Assembly (NCBI RefSeq): GCF_022201045.2
Contig: NC_068558.1
Coordinates: 1,922,001 to 1,986,000, forward strand
Direction: 5' to 3'
Source of the DNA: Citrus sinensis
Taxonomy: Eukaryota; Streptophyta; Magnoliopsida; Sapindales; Rutaceae
DNA: 64,000 nt
The notes below the pieces were generated by a model. That model ran no database searches and was not told the origin of the DNA. It saw only the letters and a list, made by a program, of their open reading frames with translations. Positions within the stretch are counted from its first letter, which is position 1. Each line of letters begins with the position of its first letter. Positions 38,038 to 48,818 of this stretch are shown here, piece by piece. The translations under genes were made by a program, and so were the position numbers.

Positions 38038-38947
38038 TTTATTTAATCATACTAAAGGTTAATGTCGACATACAATATTTTGGAATTGTTATAACTTACA
38101 AGTGAGAATAAGTCAATTATAATTTACAAAGAAGCAAAAGGGATGTTTTATTTCGCGGGCCCATTTCGTAATTGATGGATTTTTCTAAAGGTAAAAAGCT
38201 AGGGACAAAGTCATTTTCGCACTATATTGATTATCACAAATATTTTAATGGTAATTGCCCGCTTGTTACGTGCAGGTTCAAACAAACGATGCTTCTGGAC
38301 TTGGCGGGAATGTTGAAAAAAAATACTTGGGCCTTCGTTCTCAATCTAAGTAGAACTGATGTAAGGCCCAAACCGTTTTATTTTTAATAATTAGTAAATT
38401 ATTAATTATTAAAAATTCTCATAAGTTAGAAAATAGAACCAAATTATTGATTATGAAATTATCAACATCAAACAGATTCAGCATGGGCATGGCATGTGAC
38501 ATGTATTTGGCTTGACGGTCGACGCTTACTTGCGCGCCAATATTAATTTGCAACTCTGTCTTTTCAGGTTCAGCAATATTTAACTCCGGTTTAATGCGAT
38601 CCTTTTGTGGGAATTTTAATTCGTCATCGGTTAGTTTTCTTGATTCCTTTTTTTAATTAGCATCTTAGTTTGAACTTTGAACTGTTTCCAATCACAGACG
38701 AACAAGAAGAAGAATAATTAAAGGAAAGACTGTTTTTAACCAATTTTGATTGCATGGTATGTACTGATTTTCCGCTGAATAAAATTTAAAAAAAAAATTG
38801 TAATTAGTCATAATTGGATAAAATCATTTCAATTAATTATTTAAATGATAACCAGTTTTTTTTTCTTTTTCATAGGAATGATAGCCGGTTTTAAATATAG
38901 ATTTAGGACAATATTTTGTTAACAATGTGAGGAAATTTTCCTGTGAT

Positions 38948-39598
38948 TAGGGTTGGCAATCTGAGTCAGGATTCCTTTATTTGATTTGAATTGATTCAAT
39001 GTGAATTAAATGAGTTTGAGTTTAAAAAAATTGATTGGTTTAATAAGTTGGTGAATTCGATTTGATTAGTTAATTAAATTAATCAAATCCCTGTTGAGGA
39101 ATATTGATTCATTTATTCGTTTAGAATTCATTTAATATATGAGTTATAAACGAATTGAAAACGATTCATTTGTTTATTATTCTTTTCATTGAATTACTTA
39201 TTTATCCTTAAATATATACGAAAATATTTTAAAGTTTGAAGGTCAATGTAGTAATTATAAATGATAATAAATTTTAAATTTGTGGTCTTTTTATATTTTA
39301 TTTTACTTAATTTTTTTTATTATTAATTATATTTTTTGTAAATAAATTCATATTCAATTCGGTTCGTTACATCATAAATGAATAGGAAATAAATTCATAT
39401 TTGATTCAATTCGTTTATTAATTCTACTAAACGAATTAAACAAATCGAATCATATATTCACTTAATAAACGAATCGAGTCGAAATCTTGAGATTTTAATT
39501 TGATTAATAAATGAATCGAATCCCAATTAGTAAAATTTTAACCCAATTTATTTGCGATTTGATTTGAATTCAACTCATTAATTCATTTTGCCACCCTA
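38948..39598. mobile_element. hAT-like MITE, about 650 bp
   Basis: The left end is TAGGGTTGGCAAT and the right end, read on the minus strand, is TAGGGTGGCAAAATG. These are the common plant ends of hAT-type miniature elements. The flanks CCTGTGAT and CTCGTCAT match at five of eight positions, consistent with an old 8-bp target duplication. The interior is full of GATTTGATTCAATTCGTTTA-like words in both orientations. There is no coding capacity. Confidence 0.5.
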
Positions 39599-39771
39599 CT
39601 CGTCATATGAGCCTAGACATGTGCGTCCTTTGAACGAACGTATATCCAGTCGAAAATATTGAGACTGACTTTGAAAGTCAGCAAACAAAGAACTTATTTT
39701 GAAAGAACGAACTTGGACGCAATTTTATTTTTCTTCCAAAAAGTTTCCATGAAAAACTAACACTGAATTTG

Positions 39772-39926
39772 GGAGCTTGCTATGTTACACTTTCTGCAAG
39801 TAACATAGCCAATGGGAGTCTTCCACAGGTGTTGGTGCTGATGCAACCTAGGCAAGGGAGCTGTTGATACAAGGTCAAAATGCCAAGGCTGTTATTTGTT
39901 GCAGCTTCTGCAACTTAGCCGTGTCC
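39772..39926. mobile_element. Mini Mutator-like element copy 1, 155 bp
   Basis: The element is flanked by a perfect 9-bp direct repeat CTGAATTTG (39763-39771 and 39927-39935), the target size of Mutator-like elements. The ends GGAGCTTGCTATGTTACA and, on the minus strand, GGACACGGCTAAGTTGCA agree at about 12 of 18 positions. A perfect 10-bp hairpin (GCTATGTTAC / GTAACATAGC) lies just inside the left end. It is homologous, in opposite orientation, to the copy at 41816-41967. Confidence 0.75.
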
Positions 39927-40117
39927 CTGAATTTGACTTTCTATGATGATCTGACTTTGTGCCCAACATAAGACAAGGATGTGCTTTATTAGTTGTTGTA
40001 GATAATAAGACATAAATATACAATATACACAATTTTTTTTTTAACTAGTTTAGCAAGGCACGCTGTAACTCAATTTCCCTCCAATGTGTGACTACAGCTC
40101 ATATTAGCATAATCCAT

Positions 40118-40903
40118 CGGAAAATGATAAACAAACTAAAAGAAGACTAAAGGACGATAGAAACGCAGTATGGGCTTGCCGTTTCACGTGCTTCCTTAGT
40201 CTTCCTTTAGTTTTACATAGGCCCACAATAAATAATAAAATAAAAAATTTAGAAATAGAAAGCATGTCAAATTTCAACTTTTTATCTTTTCCTTATACGT
40301 TATCTCCTCCCTCTCCAGTCACTCTTTTTTTTTTTTTGTTGCTAAAATCAAGCGGTTGGAAATGCAGAAATTACCTGTGTGATAAGCGAGATGCAGAGAG
40401 ATAGAGAGGACAGGGAACTGATTTTTCATTATTAAATGCAGATGGCTCACGTTAAATGAGAGGTGAGAGATGGAGATAGAGAGGACAATAAGAAAAATTG
40501 ATTGTAAAAAAGTGCTGTTATTGTTAAATGCTATATTCACTAACGTGCCATGTTTAATTTAATTTTTTAAAATGATTGTGGCCCCTGGTTTTAATTCAGT
40601 TTTCTTTTATTAATACAAATGCAGATCGAGTTGAGTTTATCTGGTTTGGCCTCTTCGTCGGGTTTGAGTGATAATGACGATTTTAATTTTTTGTCAACTT
40701 TTTTATTTTGTCATCTCCTTTTCGTTACTTTTGGTTTCCTTTTTATTATTTTAATCTTTTCTTTTGATTGTTTTATTTTTTAAATAAAAAAAACAACCGA
40801 CAAAGGATAATGAAGTAACATACAAAGGGACACACGAAAACGACAATGGGCGCTGCCGTTTCTGTCATCCCTTTGTCGTCCGTTAGTTCAAATAGCAGGA
40901 CTC
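40118..40903. mobile_element. Mutator-like non-autonomous element with hairpin ends, 786 bp
   Basis: It is inserted in promoter copy 1 and flanked by TAATCCAT (40110-40117 and 40904-40911); the undisturbed site is seen once in promoter copy 2 near 41540. The left end contains AACTAAAAGAAGACTAAAGG and then AGAAACGCAG. The right end on the minus strand contains AACTAACGGACGACAAAGGG and then AGAAACGGCAG, so the ends are long, imperfect inverted repeats. Each end also folds on itself, with TGGGC(G/T)(C/T)TGCCGTTTC at or near the loop. The interior is AT-rich without coding sequence. Class is inferred from the 8-9 bp target and long ends. Confidence 0.7.
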
Positions 40904-41391
40904 TAATCCATATTCTTGGACAGAAACAATCAACTATTTGCAACTATTGAAGCTCTGACAGTCTGACTTACTGTGGAATTTTTTTTTTTGGAAATTTTCT
41001 TTTTTTGTGACATCACTTCTATAATTTGTCTTGATGGTTATTGCACAGGACCAACAAACCCAGATCCAGATTCTAAAAGATTCTAGAGTACCTAGGGTAT
41101 ATATAACTCTAGTGCCGTAGTTGTAATTAAAATATTCTGTATAAAAACAACAGGTGGAGTGATCAAACATACATCACAAGAAGAAGTACTTGTGCTTACT
41201 AATAATATATACTAGGTTTTTGCCAAATCAATTATTTTAATACAATAATATTTTAGTCCATACATTTGATGATGGCTCTGATGATCAAGCAAAGATAATA
41301 ATTCTTTTTTTTAAAAAAAAACCCCACAAGCATAAGCAAAGCGACACTGTTTTGCATTAATTGTTTGACTATTCTAGGTGGTTCGAGTTTA

Positions 41392-41400
41392 CTATAAATA
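41392..41400 (+). promoter_or_regulatory. TATA box of promoter copy 1
   Basis: CTATAAATA is followed by GGGGTTTCTTTTGGGCATAAACTGCGTG, the same context as the TATA box of copy 2 at 42189. It may be a spare start site: the leader downstream of it runs into promoter copy 2 instead of the splice donor at 42315. Confidence 0.55.
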
Positions 41401-41815
41401 TGGGGTTTCTTTTGGGCATAAACTGCGTGTTACAAAAGAAAGATTTGATCTCTTTCTTTGACTATTTTTTTTTAATAGTTTAGCAAGGGGCGCTGCAACT
41501 CAATTTCCCTCCACCGTGTAACTACAACTCATATCAGCATAATCCATATTCTTGGACAGAAACAATCAACTATTTGCAACTATTGAAGCTCTGACTTACT
41601 GTGGAATTTTTTTTTTAATTTGGAAACTTTCTTTTCTGTGACATCACTTCTATAATTTGTCTTGATGGTTATTACACAGTGACCAACAAACCCAGATCCA
41701 GATTCTTAAAGATTCTAGAGTACCTAGGGTATATATAACTCTAGTGCCGTCATTATAATTAAAATATTCTGTATAAAAACAACAGGTGGAGTGATCAAAC
41801 ATACATCACAAGAAG

Positions 41816-41967
41816 GGACTCAGCTAAGTTGCAGATTCTGTAACTAACAGCTGAGTCAACATTGGCCTTGCATCAGCTGAGTTTGGGTTGCTTTTCCTCA
41901 CTCCTGCAACCCGTGGAAGCGTCCCATTTGCTGTGTTACACACGGAGTCGGTACCGTAGCAAGCTCC
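41816..41967. mobile_element. Mini Mutator-like element copy 2, 152 bp
   Basis: It interrupts the duplicated promoter exactly where copy 1 reads CACAAGAAGAAGTACTTG without a break. The 9-bp flanks CACAAGAAG (41807-41815) and CACAAGAGG (41968-41976) differ at one base. The ends GGACTCAGCTAAGTTGCAGA and, on the minus strand, GGAGCTTGCTACGGTACCGA agree at about 13 of 20 positions. It is the inverted relative of 39772-39926. It adds a GTAC core at 41951-41954. Confidence 0.8.
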
Positions 41968-42188
41968 CACAAGAGGAAGTACTTGTGCTTACTAATAATA
42001 TACACTAGGCTTTTGCCAAGTCAATGATTTTAATACAATAATATTTTATTCCATACGTTTGATGATGGCTCTGATGATCAAGCAAAGATAATAATTCTTT
42101 AAGGAAAAAAAAAAAAAAACCCACAAGCAAGAGCGAAGCGACACTGTTTTGCATTAATTGTTTGATTATTTCAGGCGGTTTGAGTTTA

Positions 42189-42197
42189 CTATAAATA
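42189..42197 (+). promoter_or_regulatory. TATA box of the HMA5-a gene
   Basis: CTATAAATA lies about 30 bases before a CA-rich start region and about 125 bases before the leader splice donor GATC|GTAAGT at 42314/42315. The matching acceptor TTTTGCAG ends at 44685, so the leader would carry an intron of about 2.37 kb. Confidence 0.6.
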
Positions 42198-42314
42198 TGG
42201 GGTTTCTTTTGTGCATAAACTGCGTGTTACAAAAGAAAGGTTTGATCTCTTTCGAGCCAAGATTTGATCTCTTTCAAGCCAAGGCTCTCTCTTTATCTCT
42301 ACCTATCGGCGATC

Positions 42315-44685
42315 GTAAGTTTCTTCTTCTTCTCTAATTTTGTTAATTATTATTTTATTGTCTAACTTTTGCAAAATTTCGTACTTGATCTCTTGAGTTG
42401 CATATGTTGAGAACATATGTCAATTTATGTCTCATTTTCATCATATTCTCAAGAAACTGCTATGAAAGATATGGTTAGCTAGCTTTTAGTCTTAAATTCA
42501 ATTTCTACGGTAATGCATTCTTACGTCTACACATATCAAAATTGCTTATTGTTTACTCGTGTTTACAGTACTAGCAAGTAAGGGTGGACGAACTCAATCC
42601 GACCTCAGTGCAATCTAATTCAATCCAATCCAATCAAACTTAAATGAGTTGATTGAGTTAATTTTTTTCAATCTAATTAATGATTGAGTTAGATTAGATC
42701 CCTGTTAATGGACCCATGTAACCCAATCCAATCCGATAATAATAAAAACCATATAAAAATAATGTCAATTGTTAATTGTTTATCTCTAAACGGTTAAAAA
42801 TAATTTTGAACTCTTTTTATGCTTTTATAAAGGAGACTCTTTTTTAATTTCTCTCTATTAAACCTGACATTAATTGAATTTTCTAAATACAAAATTCATA
42901 AATCAACTTTGAATTTCCACTAAAAGTAAGCTGATAAGTATTTAAACATAACAAAATATTGTCTATTGATAGATGTTGGGTGTAACAAACAATATTTAAT
43001 GTTATAATGGAGAATTATTTTTTTTTACTATTTTAATTTGATTTTAAATATCGAATAACTTTTTTTTTAACTTCCACGTTTGAATTTTTAATTTTAATCA
43101 ACCTGATCAACCCAACCCAATACAATGATTTAAAGGTTAAATTGAGTGCCCAGATTTTTAGGTTTCATAATGCTTTTATGGAGACTTAAATTTTTGTTAT
43201 CATACATGGTGAATACAACTATACAAGGGCTCACCCACTAGACCAAATACCCATTGGTAAGGTGCATCTAGCTTTAAAAGGATAAATTAAATGGAGTGAG
43301 CTGCATCTAATTTTTCAAAGGATAAATTAATCCATAAAAGGGTTGAAACTTTGTAACGCCAATAATATCAAAATTTATGAAAAATTTTCAAATTAGATCA
43401 CTTATCGTGGATATGGGAATTGCAATACTTATCCTTTTCCAAAGGATATGGTTATCTCATAACAAGCACTTCAAAATTAAAGCTTTCGCCTTCCTCATCA
43501 TTTCAGACTGCAAAATCTTTCTTTCTTACGTTTTATTTGATATTACAAAATTACAATAGAGATTGAGCGCAAGATAGTACTTATATGTGTGTGTATATCA
43601 CCTAATTCAATCTTCAACTATTTAAGGGGAGTTTGAACACCAAGCTTCTTCTTTTCAAAAAAGATATTTTTACCATCTTTACATATATAGATGCTATTAA
43701 TGCTACCCAAAAAAAAAAGAAATTTAGAAAAAAATCGACTGTCAATTCTATTTTATTTTAAAAAAAATTAAATTTTTTTTGATATGATGAACTTAGTCGT
43801 AATTATATATTAAGATCTGTGTGTGTGTTTTTTTTTTAATATTTTAGTAACACTCTCACTTTATCAAAGTAAAAATGTCCTTATTAAAAGACAACTATAT
43901 ATAAACAACTGCTAAATTACATATAATGTAACTTATAGAAACACAAAAAAAATTACTCAAAACAAAAAATAATAACATGTAAAACAAATAGTAGGTCATA
44001 AGTAACTACTTTTAAGTTTGTTGCAAGTTCATATGATGTAACTTAACAACACCTCTATATATATATATATGTGTGTATGTATATATATAATTATCATCTA
44101 ATAAAGACATTTTTGATTTAATAAAATAAGAATATTATGAAAATAAAAAAGAATATTGATTTTTATATTAAAATTTATATTTTTTAATCTATTAGTGTGT
44201 TAAAAGTAAGATGCCATTATTAGTGTATTAAAAGTAAGATGCCATCACTATAAAATGATATTATATACATTCATTTTATCTGGTCATACATAATTACTCT
44301 TCCATAACTTTTGACCGTAAGATTCTTCGACTTTCTTTATAGGAGCAATAAAATTATTATTATTATTATATTTACACGTGTCGCAATCTGTATAAGTTAC
44401 GTTTATTTTGTTCTATATGTTATAGTGGCGGTGATCTTTTTTTTTTTGAACAGAGGCGCTGATCTTAAACGCACAGGTAGAGGGAGAAGTTGTTAACGCT
44501 GTTTAATACAAAAAGTGATCATTAGCCTTCTTTCTTTTGTGTGCGCGCGCGCGCATGTATATTTTGTATGTCAAATACCAAAATACATCCAATTAGTTCC
44601 ACAGATGAAGCCACTCATTCACATTTTGCAACTTTAAAAGCAGAAACCAATTAAATTTAAACCCCATAGGATATATATTTTGCAG
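42315..44685 (+). other. Probable 5'-leader intron of HMA5-a, with transposon relics
   Basis: The donor CGATC|GTAAGTTTCTTC and acceptor ATTTTGCAG|ACGACG fit plant consensus, and the leader exon 2 (44686-44718) ends directly before the ATG. At about 42580 the stretch AGGGTGGACGAACTCAATCC begins a hAT-like relic rich in AATCCAATCC words, fading near 43160. At about 43215-43265, minus strand, a sequence resembling a tRNA-derived SINE A box (GGTCTAGTGGGTGAG) is seen. TA and GCGC microsatellites lie near 44055 and 44545. There is no coding sequence. Confidence 0.5.
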
Positions 44686-44718
44686 ACGACGTTGGAAGGT
44701 GGTTGAAAATATATACTA

Positions 44719-47700
44719 ATGGCGACCAAGTTGTTGGCACTAGCGTGCATAAGAAACGAGAGTTATGGGAACTTGTCGCCGAGGCCACACTACCCGTCGA
44801 TGCCAAAGTACCCGAAAGGCGTGTCGGCTGAAGAGACAGCGAACGTGGAGAGCTCGATGTCAAAGGCAAAGGCTGTGTATGCTGTGATGGGTATGACCTG
44901 CTCCGCCTGCGCTGGATCCGTCGAGAAAGCCATCAAACGACTTCCCGGAATACACGACGCCGTCGTCGATGTCTTGAATAATAGAGCTCTTGTCTTGTTC
45001 TACCCGTCCTTTGTTAACGTAAGTTCTTACGTTACTCTTTTTATTTTTTATTAATATACAGCGTAGCAAGCGTTTAATATTTAATATATAATTCCAATTT
45101 TCTTTTGTTTATTTGTTATATAATTAATTACAAACTATATACATACAGTATAATGATTCAACGTCTTGTTAAACCCGGATAGGTATCAGAATTCTTTTAT
45201 TTGATTACTAAGCTGGCAGTTGCTTCTTTTTTTGGGTTTGTATTCTTCTGCTTGTGCCATGAACAAATGTTTTAAACAACTTGTTTGGTGTAATTTGTTT
45301 CTGTAATACGGATTTTTCTTTTAATGAAAAAGATAGACTCATTGTAAATTCTATTTCTTATGAATTTTCCAGAACTGGTCCTGAATTCCTTTGCTTTTGA
45401 GTCACTGGTTAGCGATTTAGCACCAGCTTGCTTTTTCTTCCTTTTCGTCCAATTTGGTGCTTTACTTTGCCTTCGCAGTTAGTTGCGGACAATTGAGAGA
45501 TACGATATGTCTGCCATCATCATTATCAGAATATCACCATCTGTGCCCTTGATCATGACATACATATAATATATTTTATACAATAGTCAATGGGTGGATT
45601 TGGGCTTGTAGATGTTAAATCATCATTGACTATGGGCCTCGGGCTATATATGCTTGCTACCCCCTGAATATTGAACTTGTAATTTGCCATTGACATCAAT
45701 AACGTGTGGTTAGTTGCATCTTTACGTTCTCTTCACAGGAGGAGACAATTCGTGAGACCATTGAGGATGTTGGATTTCAAGCAACATTAATCCAAGATGA
45801 AACATCTGATAAATCAACTCAACTATGTCGTATTGGAATCAATGGAATGACATGCACTACTTGCTCCACAACTGTTGAGAAAGCTTTGCAAGCAATTCCT
45901 GGTGTCCAAAATGTCCGAGTGGCCTTAGCTACTGAAGCAGCAGAAGTACACTATGATCCGAAAATTCTAAACTACAATCAGATTTTGGCAGCTATTGAGG
46001 ATACTGGATTTGAAGCCACACTAATCAGCACAGGAGAAGATATGAGTAAAATTCATCTTCAGGTTGATGGCATAAGGACTGATCATTCCATGAGAATGAT
46101 TGAAAATTCACTCCAGGCACTTCCTGGAGTTCACGGCATTGGAGTGGATTCTGGAGTACATAAGATTGCCATTTCTTACAAGCCAGATATGACAGGACCC
46201 AGAAACTTTATGAAAGTCATAGAATCAACTGGTTCCGGCCGTTTTAAGGCCAGGATCTTTCCTGAAGGTGGAGGGGGAAGAGAAAATCTGAAACAGGAAG
46301 AAATTAAGCAATATTATAGATCCTTCCTTTGGAGTTTGGTTTTTACAATTCCTGTTTTTTTAACCTCCATGGTCTTCATGTATATCCCAGGAATCAAGCA
46401 TGGCCTGGATACCAAAATAGTCAATATGCTTACCATTGGAGAGATTATAAGGTGGGTGCTATCAACTCCTGTGCAATTCATTATAGGCAGAAGATTCTAC
46501 ACCGGTTCTTACAAAGCATTGCGCCATGGTTCTGCGAATATGGATGTTTTGATTGCCCTGGGAACTAATACAGCTTACTTCTATTCAGTGTACTCTGTAT
46601 TAAGAGCTGCTACTTCTCCGCACTTTGAAGGTACAGATTTTTTTGAGACTAGTTCAATGCTTATATCCTTTATTCTGCTTGGAAAATATCTGGAGGTTCT
46701 CGCCAAGGGAAAGACATCTGAGGCAATTGCGAAGCTCATGGACTTAGCACCTGAAACAGCAACTTTGCTGACTTTAGACGAGGAAGGCAATGTGATAAGC
46801 GAAGAAGAAATAGATAGTAGGTTGATACAGAGGAATGATGTAATTAAAATTATTCCTGGTGCAAAAGTAGCTTCAGATGGTTACGTTTTGTGGGGACAGA
46901 GCCATGTAAATGAGAGTATGATAACTGGAGAGGCAAGGCCAGTGGCTAAGAGGAAGGGTGATACAGTAATTGGTGGCACTGTGAATGAGAATGGGGTGCT
47001 ACATATTAAGGCAACAAGGGTTGGATCAGAGAGTGCTCTTGCTCAAATTGTTCGACTAGTGGAATCAGCTCAGATGGCTAAGGCTCCAGTTCAGAAGTTC
47101 GCTGATCGTATTTCAAAATACTTTGTGCCTCTGGTAACTGTAGAATATGATTCATTATGTTCTGCATTTGTTCTATAGATACTTTTAAGTAGAGTCTTAT
47201 GAAAATGTATGCTTTCTTGTTAATAAAACAGTTCTTTTTTTTCCCCTTTTCTTTTAGGTCATCATCCTGTCATTTTCGACATGGCTTGCTTGGTTTTTAG
47301 CTGGAAAGTTCCATGGCTACCCGGAATCCTGGATACCATCTTCGATGGATAGCTTTCAGCTTGCACTACAGTTTGGAATCTCCGTTATGGTCATAGCGTG
47401 TCCATGTGCGCTAGGCCTAGCGACTCCAACTGCCGTAATGGTTGGAACTGGAGTTGGGGCATCTCAAGGAGTACTGATTAAAGGGGGTCAGGCCTTGGAA
47501 AGTGCACATAAGGTTAGCATATGCTGTCATGTTGCTCTTTGCTACATGCTACACGTACAATGACTGGAATCGGTTTCTTATGGTTGTGTGCGACAATCTT
47601 GTAGGTGAATTGCATTGTGTTTGACAAAACTGGAACTCTGACAGTTGGAAAGCCGGTAGTTGTCAACACAAAGCTTTTGAAAAATATGGTGCTGAGAGAC

Positions 47701-48818
47701 TTCTATGAACTTATTGCTGCAACTGAGGTATGCTTTATTTTCCGTGGAAATCTTACCCTTTAAGAGAGTCCGTCAAGGTTGTAGTTGCTTATAATATAAC
47801 CAATGATAATATCTGTTGCTGTCTATCTACCAGGCTAACAGTGAGCACCCATTGGGGAAGGCTATTGTTGAATATGCTAAGAAGTTTAGAGAAGATGAAG
47901 ACAATCCTCTCTGGCCAGAAGCACATGATTTTATCTCCATCACTGGCCATGGAGTTAAAGCCACGGTGCATAACAAGGAAATAATGGTGGGAAACAAGAG
48001 CTTGATGTTGGATAATAACATTGACATACCACCTGATGCTGAAGAAATGCTAGCAGAAACAGAGGGAATGGCTCAAACCGGGATCTTAGTATCTATTGAT
48101 GGAGAATTGACTGGAGTTTTAGCCATATCCGATCCACTGAAACCGGGTGCTCATGAAGTCATTTCCATTCTAAAGTCGATGCAAGTGAGAAGCATCGTGG
48201 TGACAGGCGACAACTGGGGAACTGCCAAATCCATTGCCCATGAAGTTGGAATTGAAGATGTTATAGCTGAAGCCAAACCTGAACAGAAAGCAGAGAAAGT
48301 GAAGGAATTACAGGTACAATGCAAATTATCTGCATCTCATATATGCATGTTTCGCACTTGTACGTATCGATTACATACAAGATTCATTATCTTGTTGACA
48401 GGCTTCAGGATATACCGTGGCAATGGTGGGAGATGGCATCAATGACTCGCCAGCACTTGTAGCAGCAGATGTTGGAATGGCAATTGGTGCAGGCACGGAC
48501 ATTGCAATAGAGGCAGCTGATATTGTCCTGATGAAGAGTAATTTGGAGGATGTCATAACTGCTATAGACTTGTCGAGGAAAACTTTTTCGCGTATTCGTC
48601 TGAACTACATTTGGGCTCTGGGTTATAACCTTTTAGGCATACCAATTGCTGCGGGAGCCCTTTTCCCGACTACCGGATTCCGTTTACCTCCATGGATTGC
48701 TGGAGCTGCAATGGCAGCCTCTTCAGTAAGTGTTGTTTGCTGCTCTCTGTTGCTGAAATATTACAAGAGGCCTAAGAAGCTGAATAATCTTGAGATTCGT
48801 GGAATTATGATAGAGTGA
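44719..48818 (+). CDS. HMA5: Copper-transporting P1B-type ATPase HMA5, copy a, 989 aa
   Basis: Six exons: 44719-45018, 45739-47133, 47258-47512, 47605-47727, 47834-48313 and 48402-48818, together 2970 nt in frame. HMA5 pumps Cu(I) out of the cytosol using ATP. In Arabidopsis it acts in roots in copper detoxification and takes copper from ATX1-type chaperones. Two N-terminal HMA domains carry GMTCSAC (Cys61, Cys64) and GMTCTTC (Cys139, Cys142). A third HMA-like repeat (about residues 173-240) has no cysteines. Eight membrane spans are expected. The copper site is CPC (613-615), the phosphorylated aspartate is Asp657 in DKTGT, the P1B-specific SEHPL has His696, and the hinge is [10 protein letters not shown] (861-870). 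The actuator motif [10 protein letters not shown] is intact. All motifs are present, so the gene should be functional. The second gene copy follows 3.2 kb downstream in the same orientation. Confidence 0.96.

Larger units (their letters stand above)
40030..41464 (+). repeat. Tandem promoter duplication, copy 1 (upstream of HMA5-a)
   Basis: The unit begins with AGTTTAGCAAGGCACGCTG (about 40045) and is interrupted by a 786-bp insertion at 40118-40903. It resumes with TAATCCATATTCTTGGACAG and runs to just past a TATA box at 41392-41400. It closely matches 41465-42260 in order and sequence, including TAGAGTACCTAGGGTATATA and ATAAACTGCGTGTTACAAAA. The duplicated unit without insertions is about 640 bases. 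Confidence 0.8.
41465..42260 (+). repeat. Tandem promoter duplication, copy 2 (proximal promoter of HMA5-a)
   Basis: This is the second copy of the duplicated upstream unit and lies next to the leader of the HMA5-a gene. It lacks the 786-bp insertion found in copy 1 but has its own 152-bp mini-element at 41816-41967. GTAC cores occur at 41720-41723 and 41979-41982, matching those of copy 1 at 41088-41091 and 41186-41189. Confidence 0.8.

Noticed and set aside
41088-41982. GTAC cores as proof of copper regulation by an SPL7-type factor
   Set aside because: The four-base core occurs by chance about every 256 bases, and HMA5 genes are not classical SPL7 targets. It is kept only as a note in the findings.
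43215-43265. Possible tRNA gene on the minus strand
   Set aside because: Only an A-box-like phrase (GGTCTAGTGGGTGAG) is present. There is no cloverleaf and no matching acceptor stem, so a decayed SINE is more likely.
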